In this document: positions 14,240 through 22,257 of the stretch, piece by piece | How the letters are laid out: each line of letters opens with the position of its first letter | Numbering within the stretch: position 1 is the stretch's first letter | NCBI GenBank assembly: GCA_002690085.1 | Contig: NZDM01000106.1 | Location: forward strand, 1 to 25,804 | Reading direction: 5' to 3' | Length of the DNA stretch: 25,804 bases | Source: Flavobacteriaceae bacterium | Lineage (GTDB): Bacteria > Bacteroidota > Bacteroidia > Flavobacteriales > Flavobacteriaceae | Translations under genes and position numbers: made by a program | Notes under the pieces: generated by a model | Database searches by the model: none | The model's input: the letters and a program-made list of their open reading frames with translations, nothing else | Told to the model about the DNA's origin: nothing

Positions 14240-14769
14240 TGAAAAAACTGTTATCCCTTCTAATTTTCAGTCTTTTCATAGCTTGCCAAACCAACGAAGC
14301 CAGACGACCAATTCAATATAAAACTGGTAATTTTTTGGACACTTCAATAGCGACAAATAAAGCTATTAATAACCAAGAATACACCCTAATTGAAAATTTC
14401 ATTTCAAACTCAAAAGAAAATTACATACGCTCCAGTTATGGGTTTTGGTACAAATACGATATTAAAAATATAAAATCTGAATACACCCCTAAATTTGGAG
14501 ATCGGGTCTATTACAGTTACTGGGTAAAAGATTTAAATGGAAATTGGATTTACAGTCCCAAAGAAACACAAGAAAAAAACTATTACGTAGAAGAACAGGA
14601 AATATTTGCAGGCTTGAGAGAAGGTTTAAAACTGATGAAAAAAGGAGAGAAAATAACTTTTATTTTTCCCTCACAATTGGCCTATGGATACTACGGAGAT
14701 ACAGATAAGATTGGGGCTGATACACCTTTAATCTACCAAGTAACTGTTCGCAACATACATCGAAAATAA
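14236..14769 (+). CDS. gldI: Gliding motility-associated peptidyl-prolyl isomerase lipoprotein GldI
   Basis: FKBP-type PPIase lipoprotein linked in Flavobacterium to gliding and to the type IX secretion machinery. The 177 residues begin with a lipoprotein signal (LFIAC, Cys17). The sequence after it, EARRPIQYKTGNFLDTSI, and the YGFWYKYD segment (68-75) are characteristic of GldI. The FKBP domain spans about 70-175 with FGDRVYYSYWVKDLNGN, IFAGLREGLKLMKKGEK and FIFPSQLAYGYYGD. Tandem ATG codons at 14236 and 14239 overlap the stop of the DHH gene; either may be used. A second PPIase lipoprotein follows after 16 bases. Presence suggests, but does not prove, that the organism glides or uses T9SS. 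Confidence 0.88.
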   Translation: MMKKLLSLLIFSLFIACQTNEARRPIQYKTGNFLDTSIATNKAINNQEYTLIENFISNSKENYIRSSYGFWYKYDIKNIKSEYTPKFGDRVYYSYWVKDLNGNWIYSPKETQEKNYYVEEQEIFAGLREGLKLMKKGEKITFIFPSQLAYGYYGDTDKIGADTPLIYQVTVRNIHRK

Positions 14770-14785
14770 CAACAAAAAACAAATC

Positions 14786-15958
14786 ATGCTAAAACTTACA
14801 AAAACAACTACACTCCTAATTTACACCTCTTTATTACTCAGTACGTTATCCTGTCAAAACGAATACCCAGAACTTGGCAATGGCTTGTTTGCCGAATTTG
14901 TCACTTCAAAAGACACCATGGTCGTCGCTTTGTTTTACGATAAAACACCTCTTACGGTGGCTAATTTTGTTGCCCTTGCTGAAGGAACACATCCGAAATT
15001 GGCAGATTCCCTTCGCGGAATTCCTTATTACAATGGAACGATTTTCCACAGGGTCATAGATAAATTTATGATTCAAGGTGGGGATCGCACTGGAACCGGT
15101 TCTGGAAGTCCTGGCTATACTTTTGGAGATGAATTTGACGCCTCATTAAAACACGACAAACCCGGCATACTTTCAATGGCAAATTCTGGTCCTGCCACCA
15201 ATGGGAGTCAATTTTTTATTACGGAAAAGGCGACGCCTTGGCTTGACAACAAACACAGCATTTTTGGGGAGGTGGTCAAAGGGATTAATGTGCAAGATTC
15301 CATTTCTAATGTAAAAGTAAGCCCGGGAAATAATAAACCGCTGGAAGACGTGACCATTATAGCGTTAAACATCATCCGTCAAGGAATGAAAGCCAATGGC
15401 TATGATGCAGCTAAAACATGGCAAAAAGAATTGCCTCTGCTTGAAGAGAAGCGACAAAAGAAAGCAGAAGAAATGCGAAAAGAAGCCGAACTTAAAAAGA
15501 AACTGGCGGAAGAGAAAATTGCAGCAGCAGCAGAAGCAATTTTACCATTGATTGAGGATTATAAATCCAAAGCAACTACAACAGATTCTGGACTTTTGGT
15601 TTATACCATTAAAGAAGGTAATGGTGAAAAGCCAAATCAAGGCGCTAAGGTTAAATTATTTTACGAAGGCTATTTTTCAGATGGAAAATTATTTGGTACT
15701 AATGTCAAAACTGTCGATGAAAATTTTGGCAGCTATGATGCACAAAAACAACAACGCGGAATGTACAATCCGATGCCCATGTCCTACAGTGCCGATGCGC
15801 AAATGATTCCAGGATTTAAAGAAGGGGTCTTCGGAATGACTAAAGGAGAAAAAGTGTTTTTATACCTGCCGTCCTACTTGGCCTATGGCGAGAATGGTCG
15901 CGGTCCGATAAAACCCAATACAGATTTGGTGTTTATTGTTGAGATGCTAGAAGACTAA
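14786..15958 (+). CDS. Dual cyclophilin-FKBP peptidyl-prolyl isomerase lipoprotein
   Basis: A 390-aa predicted lipoprotein (signal 1-22, Cys23 in LSTLSC) that fuses two unrelated proline-isomerase folds. Residues about 33-198 are a cyclophilin: FHRVIDKFMIQGGD at 87-100 with catalytic Arg89, MANSGPATNGSQFFIT at 131-146, and WLDNKHSIFGEV at 152-163. A charged, probably coiled-coil linker of about 218-252 (rich in K, E, A) leads to an FKBP domain at 265-390, with VKLFYEGYFSDGKLFGTN, MIPGFKEGVFGMTKGEK and YLPSYLAYGENGRGP. It sits 16 bases after gldI, so two envelope PPIase lipoproteins are co-expressed. Both active sites look intact. Clients are unknown; folding of secreted or outer-membrane proteins is the likely job (inference). 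Confidence 0.9.
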   Translation: MLKLTKTTTLLIYTSLLLSTLSCQNEYPELGNGLFAEFVTSKDTMVVALFYDKTPLTVANFVALAEGTHPKLADSLRGIPYYNGTIFHRVIDKFMIQGGDRTGTGSGSPGYTFGDEFDASLKHDKPGILSMANSGPATNGSQFFITEKATPWLDNKHSIFGEVVKGINVQDSISNVKVSPGNNKPLEDVTIIALNIIRQGMKANGYDAAKTWQKELPLLEEKRQKKAEEMRKEAELKKKLAEEKIAAAAEAILPLIEDYKSKATTTDSGLLVYTIKEGNGEKPNQGAKVKLFYEGYFSDGKLFGTNVKTVDENFGSYDAQKQQRGMYNPMPMSYSADAQMIPGFKEGVFGMTKGEKVFLYLPSYLAYGENGRGPIKPNTDLVFIVEMLED

Positions 15959-15968
15959 GAAGTGGTTT

Positions 15969-17429
15969 TTAAGCTTTCGGAATGGCTTCTAGAATGGCTT
16001 TGACAAACACCCAAAATTTCTGAACTGAAGAAATTTGCACCCTTTCATCTGGGGAGTGTGCCCCTTTGATGTTGGGTCCGAAACTGATCATTTCCATTTC
16101 GGGATAATGAGTTCCTAATATACCACATTCTAGTCCTGCGTGACAAGCAGCAACATGCGGTTCTGATTTGTTTATCTGTTTGTATAAATCGGTCAATACT
16201 TTCAAAATAGACGCTTCCATATTTGGAGTCCAGCCAGGGTATGCGCCTGAAAATTCAACTGAACACCCCGCCAATTCAAAAGTTGCTTTTAAGATTTGGG
16301 CTAAGTCTTGTTTGGAACTGTCAACAGAAGATCGCGTTAAACAGCCGATATGAATTTGGCCTTTTTCAACAAGAATTCGTGCTACATTGTTAGAGGTTTC
16401 TACCAAATTTTTAATATCTGGACTCATGCGAAAAACGCCATTATGAGCTACATTTAAGGCCTTAATTAAAGGTTGTTGTACTCCTAATTCCATCACTGTT
16501 TCAGGTAAATCACAAGGATTTAGAGAGATGATGAGATCGGGTTCAATGGCCTTGAATTCTTTTTCAATGTCAGTGATTAAAGTCTCTGTGGCATTTTCAA
16601 AAGCGACTTTATGTACTGTATCAACTACAACAATTGCAGAACTTTCTCTTGGGATTGCATTGCGAAGACTTCCACCTTCTATTTTTGAAACACGCATTCC
16701 GTAAAGATTAAAGCCATCATACATTAATCGGCTTATCATTTTATTGGCATTTCCAAAGCCTTTGTGGATGTCCATACCAGAATGCCCACCTTGCAATCCT
16801 TTAATCGATAATAAAAAACCTACGACCCCCTGAGCAGTTGGTTCTTCAGTATAGGTACGTGATGCAGTCACATCGACTCCGCCAGCGCAACCAACACCAA
16901 TTTCATCGTCTTCCTCAGTATCTAAATTCAAAAGAATGTCTCCTTTTAAAACACCTGGTTGAAGCCCCTTAGCGCCAGTCATTCCAGTTTCTTCGTCAAT
17001 GGTAAACAAAGCTTCTAATGCAGGATGCGGAAGGTCTTTACTTTCCAAAATTGCCATTATGGTCGCCACACCCAAGCCATTGTCTGCACCAAGAGTGGTT
17101 CCTTTGGCTTTGACCCAATCGCCTTCAATGTACATTTCAATACCTTGGGTTAAAAAATCAAAATCTGTAACTGCATTTTTTTGATGAACCATGTCTAAAT
17201 GCGATTGCAATACGACTGTTTTTCGGTCCTCCATCCCTGGAGTGGCAGGTTTACGAATGATGACATTTCCAATAGCATCTTCATAAGTTTCCAAATCCAA
17301 GCTTGAACCAAATACTTTCATAAAAGCAATGACGCGCGCTTCTTTTTTTGAAGGACGCGGGACTGCATTCAAAGCCGTAAAGTGCTTCCAAATGGCTTGC
17401 GGCTCTAAACTTAAGATTTCTTTATTCAT
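15969..17429 (-). CDS. pepD: Aminoacyl-histidine dipeptidase (M20 family, PepD-like)
   Basis: Dinuclear zinc peptidase that hydrolyses Xaa-His and other dipeptides in the cytoplasm. The 486 residues (from ATG 17429) show SHLDMVHQ at 76-83 with His77 and catalytic Asp79, GTTLGADNGLG at 110-120 with bridging Asp116, IDEETGMTGA at 144-153 with Glu146/Glu147, LNLDTEE at 168-174 with Asp170, and GAHSPDERV near the C-terminus with the last zinc His. A lid domain fills about 185-390. An in-frame TTG at 17450 exists, but ATG 17429 gives the expected MNKEILSLEPQAIWKHF start and suits the promoter at 17448-17474. It converges with the PPIase gene with only 10 bases between stops. Confidence 0.94.
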   Translation of the reverse strand: MNKEILSLEPQAIWKHFTALNAVPRPSKKEARVIAFMKVFGSSLDLETYEDAIGNVIIRKPATPGMEDRKTVVLQSHLDMVHQKNAVTDFDFLTQGIEMYIEGDWVKAKGTTLGADNGLGVATIMAILESKDLPHPALEALFTIDEETGMTGAKGLQPGVLKGDILLNLDTEEDDEIGVGCAGGVDVTASRTYTEEPTAQGVVGFLLSIKGLQGGHSGMDIHKGFGNANKMISRLMYDGFNLYGMRVSKIEGGSLRNAIPRESSAIVVVDTVHKVAFENATETLITDIEKEFKAIEPDLIISLNPCDLPETVMELGVQQPLIKALNVAHNGVFRMSPDIKNLVETSNNVARILVEKGQIHIGCLTRSSVDSSKQDLAQILKATFELAGCSVEFSGAYPGWTPNMEASILKVLTDLYKQINKSEPHVAACHAGLECGILGTHYPEMEMISFGPNIKGAHSPDERVQISSVQKFWVFVKAILEAIPKA

Positions 17430-17447
17430 AAACTTTTTTTGGTTTAG

Positions 17448-17474
17448 CAAAGGTACACATATCCTCTAAAACAA
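17448..17474 (-). promoter_or_regulatory. Promoter of pepD
   Basis: On the minus strand a TTG (17474-17472) and TACCTTTG (17455-17448, perfect TAnnTTTG) are separated by 16 bases. The -7 box ends 18 bases before the pepD ATG. It is one half of a divergent promoter pair with the DUF3810 gene. Confidence 0.6.
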
Positions 17475-17486
17475 AATTATATTTAC

Positions 17487-17494
17487 TACATTTG
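17487..17494 (+). promoter_or_regulatory. -7 promoter box of the DUF3810 gene
   Basis: TACATTTG is a perfect TAnnTTTG match ending 4 bases before the ATG at 17499. No TTG is visible at the usual -33 distance. If it is the real box, transcription starts at or next to the start codon. Confidence 0.5.
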
Positions 17495-17498
17495 ATCT

Positions 17499-18560
17499 AT
17501 GTCTAAAGCACTTCGATGGCTTCTGGCCTTTAGTATTTTTCCCCAAATTTTAGTACTCAAGCTTTTGACGCATTATCCTCAAATTGTAGAAACCTACTAC
17601 AGCAATCTGCTCTACCCGTTTATTTCGAAACTATTCCGTCTTGTTTTTGGCTGGCTGCCTTTTTCTGTTGGAGACCTTATTTACAGCATGGCTTTAATTT
17701 ATATGCTTCGTTGGTTGTGTAAATTAACCCAAAAAGGATTCAAACAACTACGCCTAAGGGACGATTTGACAGGGATTATGGTAGCCGCATCCTCAGTCTA
17801 TTTTATGTTTCACCTGTTATGGGGCTTGAACTACTATAGGATGCCGATCGAGCAGCGCCTGAATCTAAATTCTAAATATACAACCACGGCATTGATTGAA
17901 GTCACTCAAAAGCTGATTGTGCGTTCTAATGATCTCCATTTAGAAATCTTAAAAGACCCCTCAAAACGGTTTGAAATGCCCTATGATTTTAAAAAAATAA
18001 GTAAGAAGGTAACTCAAGGTTACACAGCTCTGTCAATATCCTACCCTTTTTTGGACTACGGCCCACCAAGTCAAAAGCGATCGATATATAGTTTACCACT
18101 GGCCTATATGGGTTTTAGTGGCTATTTAAATCCATTTACAAACGAGGCGCAAGTCAATTCAAAAACGCCTGTAAATTCCATGCCGCTAACATTGGCGCAC
18201 GAGCAAGCACACCAATTGGGTTATGCCGCAGAAAGCGAAGCGAATTTTGTAGCCTTCTTAGCGACTTACAATCATAAAGACCCCTATTTTAGATATGCGG
18301 CCTATACTTTTGCCTTGCGCTATTGTTTGAAGGATTTGTACAAGCGAGACAAAATAACTTTTGAAGCGCTGACCAATAATATACATTCAGGGATTACAAA
18401 AGACTTTAGAAACCGTGAAAAACAATGGGCGCAATTTGAAAACCCTTTAGAGCCAATTTTTAAACGTGTTTATGGCGGTTTTCTAAAAGCCAACCAACAA
18501 ACTAAGGGAATTGAAAGTTACAACCAAGTGGTGGCACTTGTTGTAAATTATATGAACTAA
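17499..18560 (+). CDS. DUF3810 membrane protein with zincin HExxH motif
   Basis: A 353-aa protein of the DUF3810 family. Three hydrophobic segments at about 5-24, 52-72 and 92-110 anchor it in the inner membrane. The C-terminal domain carries HEQAH at 234-238, preceded by LTLA and followed by QLGYAAESEANFVAFL; the ESEANF glutamates could supply the third zinc ligand, so this looks like an intact metallopeptidase site. Substrate and pathway are unknown. The catalytic domain probably faces the periplasm, but three helices leave the topology uncertain. It diverges from pepD, and its -7 box lies only four bases before the ATG. Family assignment is confident; proteolytic activity is inference from the motif. 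Confidence 0.86.
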   Translation: MSKALRWLLAFSIFPQILVLKLLTHYPQIVETYYSNLLYPFISKLFRLVFGWLPFSVGDLIYSMALIYMLRWLCKLTQKGFKQLRLRDDLTGIMVAASSVYFMFHLLWGLNYYRMPIEQRLNLNSKYTTTALIEVTQKLIVRSNDLHLEILKDPSKRFEMPYDFKKISKKVTQGYTALSISYPFLDYGPPSQKRSIYSLPLAYMGFSGYLNPFTNEAQVNSKTPVNSMPLTLAHEQAHQLGYAAESEANFVAFLATYNHKDPYFRYAAYTFALRYCLKDLYKRDKITFEALTNNIHSGITKDFRNREKQWAQFENPLEPIFKRVYGGFLKANQQTKGIESYNQVVALVVNYMN

Positions 18561-18658
18561 GAATTGATTTTAAATTTATAGCTACCCTTGGGAGCTGTTT
18601 AGCAATCTATCAAAGTTTATATTTATATTCCTAAATAATTTAAAATGAAATTAAAACT

Positions 18659-18666
18659 TACTTTTG
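18659..18666 (+). promoter_or_regulatory. -7 promoter box of the RNA methyltransferase gene
   Basis: TACTTTTG is a perfect TAnnTTTG match ending 4 bases before ATG 18671. The 50 bases upstream contain no TTG at -33. This again predicts a leader of about zero to one base. Confidence 0.5.
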
Positions 18667-18670
18667 TTTT

Positions 18671-19468
18671 ATGTTTAAAGAAATAACCAGCATACAAAAC
18701 CCCATTATTAAACGCATTTTACTGTTAAAAGACAAGGCTAAACAGCGTAATATTGAAGGGGTTTTTGTTATTGAAGGACAGCGAGAGTTAGGTTTGGCAA
18801 TCAAAGGAGGATACGTTATTAAATCACTATTATTTGAACCTAATTTATTTGACGAAAGTCGAATAGATGTTTACAAAACGAAAGAAACCGAGATAATTCA
18901 AATAAACTCTAGGGTTTACAATAAGATAGTCTATCGTGGAAGCACTGAAGGAGTTGTCGCGATCGCGGAAAGCAAATCACATAAGCTTGAAGATTTGAAA
19001 TTAGGGTCTAGTCCCTTAATTTTAGTTGCTGAAGCCCCTGAAAAACCTGGAAACATTGGTGCATTATTAAGAACTGCAGATGCTGCTCATGTGGATGCGG
19101 TCATTATTGCCAATCCGAGAACAGATCTCTACAATTCTAATGTGATCCGTTCCAGTGTAGGCGGGCTATTTACAGTGTCCATAGCTGTAGCAACATCTGA
19201 AGAAACCATTGGCTTTTTAAACCAAAGAAGTATTCCAATCTATAGCGCAGTACTTCAAGAATCTATACCCTACATTGATATCGATTTTGGTGGTGCTTCT
19301 GCCCTAGTAGTTGGACCAGAAAGTACTGGATTGTCGGAAATCTGGCGCAGCGCAGCAGATAAAAAAATTCAAATTCCAATGTTGGGAGATTTAGACTCTA
19401 TGAATGTTTCCGTCGCAGCAGGAATTTTACTTTTTGAGGCCAAACGCCAGCGCAAATTTCTTCTCTAA
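18671..19468 (+). CDS. SpoU/TrmH-family RNA 2'-O-methyltransferase
   Basis: SAM-dependent methyltransferase with the trefoil-knot (SPOUT) fold that methylates ribose 2'-OH in rRNA or tRNA. The 265 residues have an N-terminal RNA-binding substrate domain (1-100, with GVFVIEGQRELGLA at 30-43). The catalytic motifs follow in order: NIGALLRTAD at 128-137 (Asn128, Arg134), VVGPESTGLSE at 213-223 (Glu217), and IPMLG then SMNVSVAAGILLFEA at 243-257 (Asn245). These residues form the SAM knot. Which nucleotide it modifies cannot be read from the sequence. It is separated from DUF3810 by 110 bases containing its own -7 box, so it is probably transcribed alone or reads through to rel. Confidence 0.92.
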   Translation: MFKEITSIQNPIIKRILLLKDKAKQRNIEGVFVIEGQRELGLAIKGGYVIKSLLFEPNLFDESRIDVYKTKETEIIQINSRVYNKIVYRGSTEGVVAIAESKSHKLEDLKLGSSPLILVAEAPEKPGNIGALLRTADAAHVDAVIIANPRTDLYNSNVIRSSVGGLFTVSIAVATSEETIGFLNQRSIPIYSAVLQESIPYIDIDFGGASALVVGPESTGLSEIWRSAADKKIQIPMLGDLDSMNVSVAAGILLFEAKRQRKFLL

Positions 19469-19511
19469 TTAAGACCCTTTAAAACAATTTTGTAAAAATT
19501 TTGTAGCATGG

Positions 19512-19542
19512 TTGCTTGTTACAAATGTTTGTTTTAGTTTTA
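19512..19542 (+). promoter_or_regulatory. Predicted promoter of rel
   Basis: TTG at 19512-19514 and TAGTTTTA at 19535-19542 are separated by 20 bases. The -7 box matches seven of eight positions (A for the final G) and ends 4 bases before the rel ATG at 19547. Confidence 0.38.
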
Positions 19543-19546
19543 GGGT

Positions 19547-21763
19547 ATGACGCCCGATGATATAAAAAAGGAAAATGCCAATATTGCTAAGGAATATAAA
19601 GAACTGCTTAGCATCAGCTACAGACGCCTCACTGCTGCCGATAAAAAATTAATTCGTAAAGCATTTGATATAGCCGTCGATGGCCACAAAAATCAACGCC
19701 GTAAATCCGGCGAAGCCTATGTTTTTCACCCTATTTCTGTGGCCAAGATCGTAGCGGCAAAAATTGGTCTGGACGCCACCTCTATTGCCTCCGCCCTACT
19801 TCACGACGTTGTGGAGGACTCACCAGATTATACAATCAACGATATTGAACAACTTTTTGGTGAAACAGTGGCCCGTATTGTCAATGGACTCACAAAAATA
19901 TCCAATCAAAAAAAATACAAAAATATTTCTTTGCAAGCGGAAAATTTCAGGAAAATGCTGCTGACGCTTAATGACGATGTCCGTGTGATAATAATAAAAA
20001 TTGCAGACCGGCTTCACAACATGCAAACCATTCATTCACTGCGTGAAGAAAAACAACTAAAAATTGCATCTGAAACCTTATACATATATGCACCATTGGC
20101 TCATAAAGTGGGGCTTTACAATATCAAAACAGAACTGGAAGATTTAGCACTAAAATACACTGAACCTGAGGTTTATAATTCCATTTTGCTGAAGATGAAA
20201 GAAAGCCATGAGGAGCAAAATCAATACATAGAGAAAATCAGTAAAATTTTAAATACAGCACTGCTCAAGGAAAAAATAAAATACAACATCAAAGGCCGGC
20301 CAAAATCCATCTTTTCCATACGAAGAAAAATGCAACGCCAAGGAGTTTCTTTTGATGAAGTTTACGATAAATTTGCCGTCCGAATTATTTACAAGTCCGG
20401 TTTAAAAAATGAGAAGTTTTTAGCCTGGAAAATTTATTCTATTGTTACAGATTTCTTTAGGCCTAATCCAACCCGCTTGCGAGATTGGATTTCCTCACCC
20501 AAGTCCACAGGATATGAAGCGCTTCATATCACTGTGATGGGACCCGAAGGCCGTTGGATTGAAGTACAAATTAGAAGCGAACGCATGAACGAAATTGCTG
20601 AAAAAGGATATGCCGCTCATTACAAATATAAACAAGGGGATAAAAACAATGATGAAACCCTGGAAAGTTGGATCGGGAAACTACAAGATATTATGGACAA
20701 TCCGGAGGCAAATGCTGTTGATTTTGTGGAGGAATTCAAACTGAATTTATACGCCAAAGAAATTTTTGTTTTCACTCCAAATGGCGACTTAAAGTCATTG
20801 CCCAAACAGGCCACTCCGCTTGATTTTGCTTTTAGCATTCATACAGAAGTAGGCTTAAAAACAAGAGGTGCTAAGGTCAATGGTAAATTGGTACCCTTAA
20901 ACCACAAATTACAAAGTGGAGATCAAGTTAGTGTGATTACTTCAGAAAATGCCAAACCCAATTCTAACTGGTTGGATTATGCGACCACGGGACGTGCAAT
21001 AAGTAAAATAAAATCAGCTCTGAAAGAAGACAGGAAAATAATTGCTGAAGATGGTAAAGAAATCTTACGCCGCAAGTTAAAGCAAATAAAAATTGTTCTC
21101 AATGAACGTTCAATTAATGAACTTGTAAACTATTTTAATTTACAAACAAGCCTCGATTTATTTTACAGAGTGGGTGTTGGAAGCATCGACAACGGGATGC
21201 TGAAAAAATATGCAGCTTCAAGAAGTAATGTTTTGGTGAGTTTCATAAAGAATAAAATCAGTCGTAAAAAAAATATCAGCCCAGAAACTTTAAACAGCGA
21301 CGAAATAACATCCAAATACGATTTACTTGTATTTGGCAAAGAACAGGAAAAACTCAATTATAAATTAGCGGTTTGTTGCAATCCTATTCCAGGTGATATG
21401 GTTTTCGGCTTTTTGAGTATAAAAGATGGGATTAAGATTCATAAAAAGAGTTGCCCCAATGCGCTGAGTTTACAATCTAACTATGCCTACAGAATCATTC
21501 CGGCTAAATGGATAGACTCTTCCCAACAAGTCTTTATGGCCGTTATAAAACTGACTGGTATTGATGAAAAAGGACTGGTAAGTGATGTCACAAAGATCAT
21601 ATCTGGGAATATGGATGTAAACATCAAGAGTATAAAATTTGATTCTGACAGTGGAACCTTCAATGGAGAAATCGCTGTGGAAGTCAAAAATAATAACTTT
21701 GTTGCAAAATTAATGGCACGGCTTGAAAAAATAAATGGAATAGAAAAGGTCTCTAGAGTCTAA
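19547..21763 (+). CDS. RelA/SpoT-family (p)ppGpp synthetase/hydrolase
   Basis: Makes and degrades the alarmone (p)ppGpp. The 738 residues show all domains of a long bifunctional Rel. The hydrolase HD domain has FHPISVA at 60-66, LLHDVVEDS at 84-92 (His86, Asp87) and IKIADRLHNM at 150-159. The synthetase has GRPKSIFSI at 250-258, KFAVRI at 275-280 and TGYEALHITV at 321-330. The TGS domain lies at about 403-465, a Cys-containing zinc-finger-like region at 608-640 (Cys610, Cys611, Cys636), and a C-terminal ACT domain at about 663-738. Hydrolase residues are present, so it is probably the cell's bifunctional enzyme. A Fur-family gene and purA follow; PurA is itself a known target of ppGpp inhibition in other bacteria. 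Confidence 0.96.
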   Translation: MTPDDIKKENANIAKEYKELLSISYRRLTAADKKLIRKAFDIAVDGHKNQRRKSGEAYVFHPISVAKIVAAKIGLDATSIASALLHDVVEDSPDYTINDIEQLFGETVARIVNGLTKISNQKKYKNISLQAENFRKMLLTLNDDVRVIIIKIADRLHNMQTIHSLREEKQLKIASETLYIYAPLAHKVGLYNIKTELEDLALKYTEPEVYNSILLKMKESHEEQNQYIEKISKILNTALLKEKIKYNIKGRPKSIFSIRRKMQRQGVSFDEVYDKFAVRIIYKSGLKNEKFLAWKIYSIVTDFFRPNPTRLRDWISSPKSTGYEALHITVMGPEGRWIEVQIRSERMNEIAEKGYAAHYKYKQGDKNNDETLESWIGKLQDIMDNPEANAVDFVEEFKLNLYAKEIFVFTPNGDLKSLPKQATPLDFAFSIHTEVGLKTRGAKVNGKLVPLNHKLQSGDQVSVITSENAKPNSNWLDYATTGRAISKIKSALKEDRKIIAEDGKEILRRKLKQIKIVLNERSINELVNYFNLQTSLDLFYRVGVGSIDNGMLKKYAASRSNVLVSFIKNKISRKKNISPETLNSDEITSKYDLLVFGKEQEKLNYKLAVCCNPIPGDMVFGFLSIKDGIKIHKKSCPNALSLQSNYAYRIIPAKWIDSSQQVFMAVIKLTGIDEKGLVSDVTKIISGNMDVNIKSIKFDSDSGTFNGEIAVEVKNNNFVAKLMARLEKINGIEKVSRV

Positions 21764-21771
21764 AAATTATT

Positions 21772-21779
21772 TAAATTTG
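21772..21779 (+). promoter_or_regulatory. Candidate -7 box in front of the Fur-family gene
   Basis: TAAATTTG matches TAnnTTTG perfectly and ends 11 bases before ATG 21791, but there is no TTG at -33 and the gap after rel is just 27 bases. Chance occurrence in this A+T-rich spacer is quite possible. Confidence 0.3.
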
Positions 21780-21790
21780 AATATCTGTAA

Positions 21791-22246
21791 ATGACTACAA
21801 AAACAAAACATAAAAATCAAGAAATTGTAAAAAACGTTTTTACAAAATATCTTGAAGACAACAGTCAGCGAAAAACACCGGAGCGCTTTGCTATACTGCA
21901 AGAAATTTACGACAGTGATGATCATTTTGATATTGAATCTTTGTACATCAAAATGAAAAATAAAAAATATAGAGTTTCAAGGGCTACTTTATACAATACA
22001 ATTGAATTACTCATGGAATGCGCGCTGGTGAGAAAGCATCAATTTGGTCAAAATCAGGCACAGTATGAAAAATCTTATTTTGACAAACAACACGATCACG
22101 TCATTCTAACCGATACCGGAGAAGTTATCGAATTTTGTGATCCAAGAATTCAATCCATAAAGCAAACCATAGAAGAAGTTTTTGATATCAACATTGAAAA
22201 CCATTCACTTTACTTTTATGGGACAAAAAAAAATACTAAAAACTAA
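21791..22246 (+). CDS. Fur-family transcriptional regulator
   Basis: Metal- or peroxide-responsive winged-helix repressor, 151 aa. The DNA-binding domain has KTPERFAILQEIY at 28-40 and the recognition-helix region VSRATLYNTIELLMECALV at 62-80. The metal and dimer domain contains QHDHVILTDTGEVIEFCDPR at 100-119, with His101 and His103 as likely ligands. The only cysteines are Cys77 and Cys116, so the structural-zinc CxxC pairs of many Fur proteins are missing; the positions normally reading C-x-x-C here read LTDT. Fur, Zur and PerR cannot be told apart confidently. It lies between rel and purA with gaps of 27 and 11 bases and may be co-transcribed with purA. Confidence 0.9.
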   Translation: MTTKTKHKNQEIVKNVFTKYLEDNSQRKTPERFAILQEIYDSDDHFDIESLYIKMKNKKYRVSRATLYNTIELLMECALVRKHQFGQNQAQYEKSYFDKQHDHVILTDTGEVIEFCDPRIQSIKQTIEEVFDINIENHSLYFYGTKKNTKN

Positions 22247-22257
22247 CCAATACTAGA

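Noticed and set aside
18580..18596. Imperfect palindrome AGCTACCC-TT-GGGAGCT after the DUF3810 gene
   Set aside because: The stem has a bulge, the loop is too small and no T-run follows, so it is a weak terminator candidate at best.
18643..18684. 13-codon frame (MKLKLTFVLCLKK) overlapping the methyltransferase start
   Set aside because: It contains the predicted -7 box, so it would lie upstream of the transcription start; it has no other support.
19469..19546. Possible attenuator or regulatory RNA before rel, suggested by repeated TTTTGTA in the spacer
   Set aside because: The repeats are short and A+T-rich, no stable stem is visible, and 78 bases also hold the predicted promoter.
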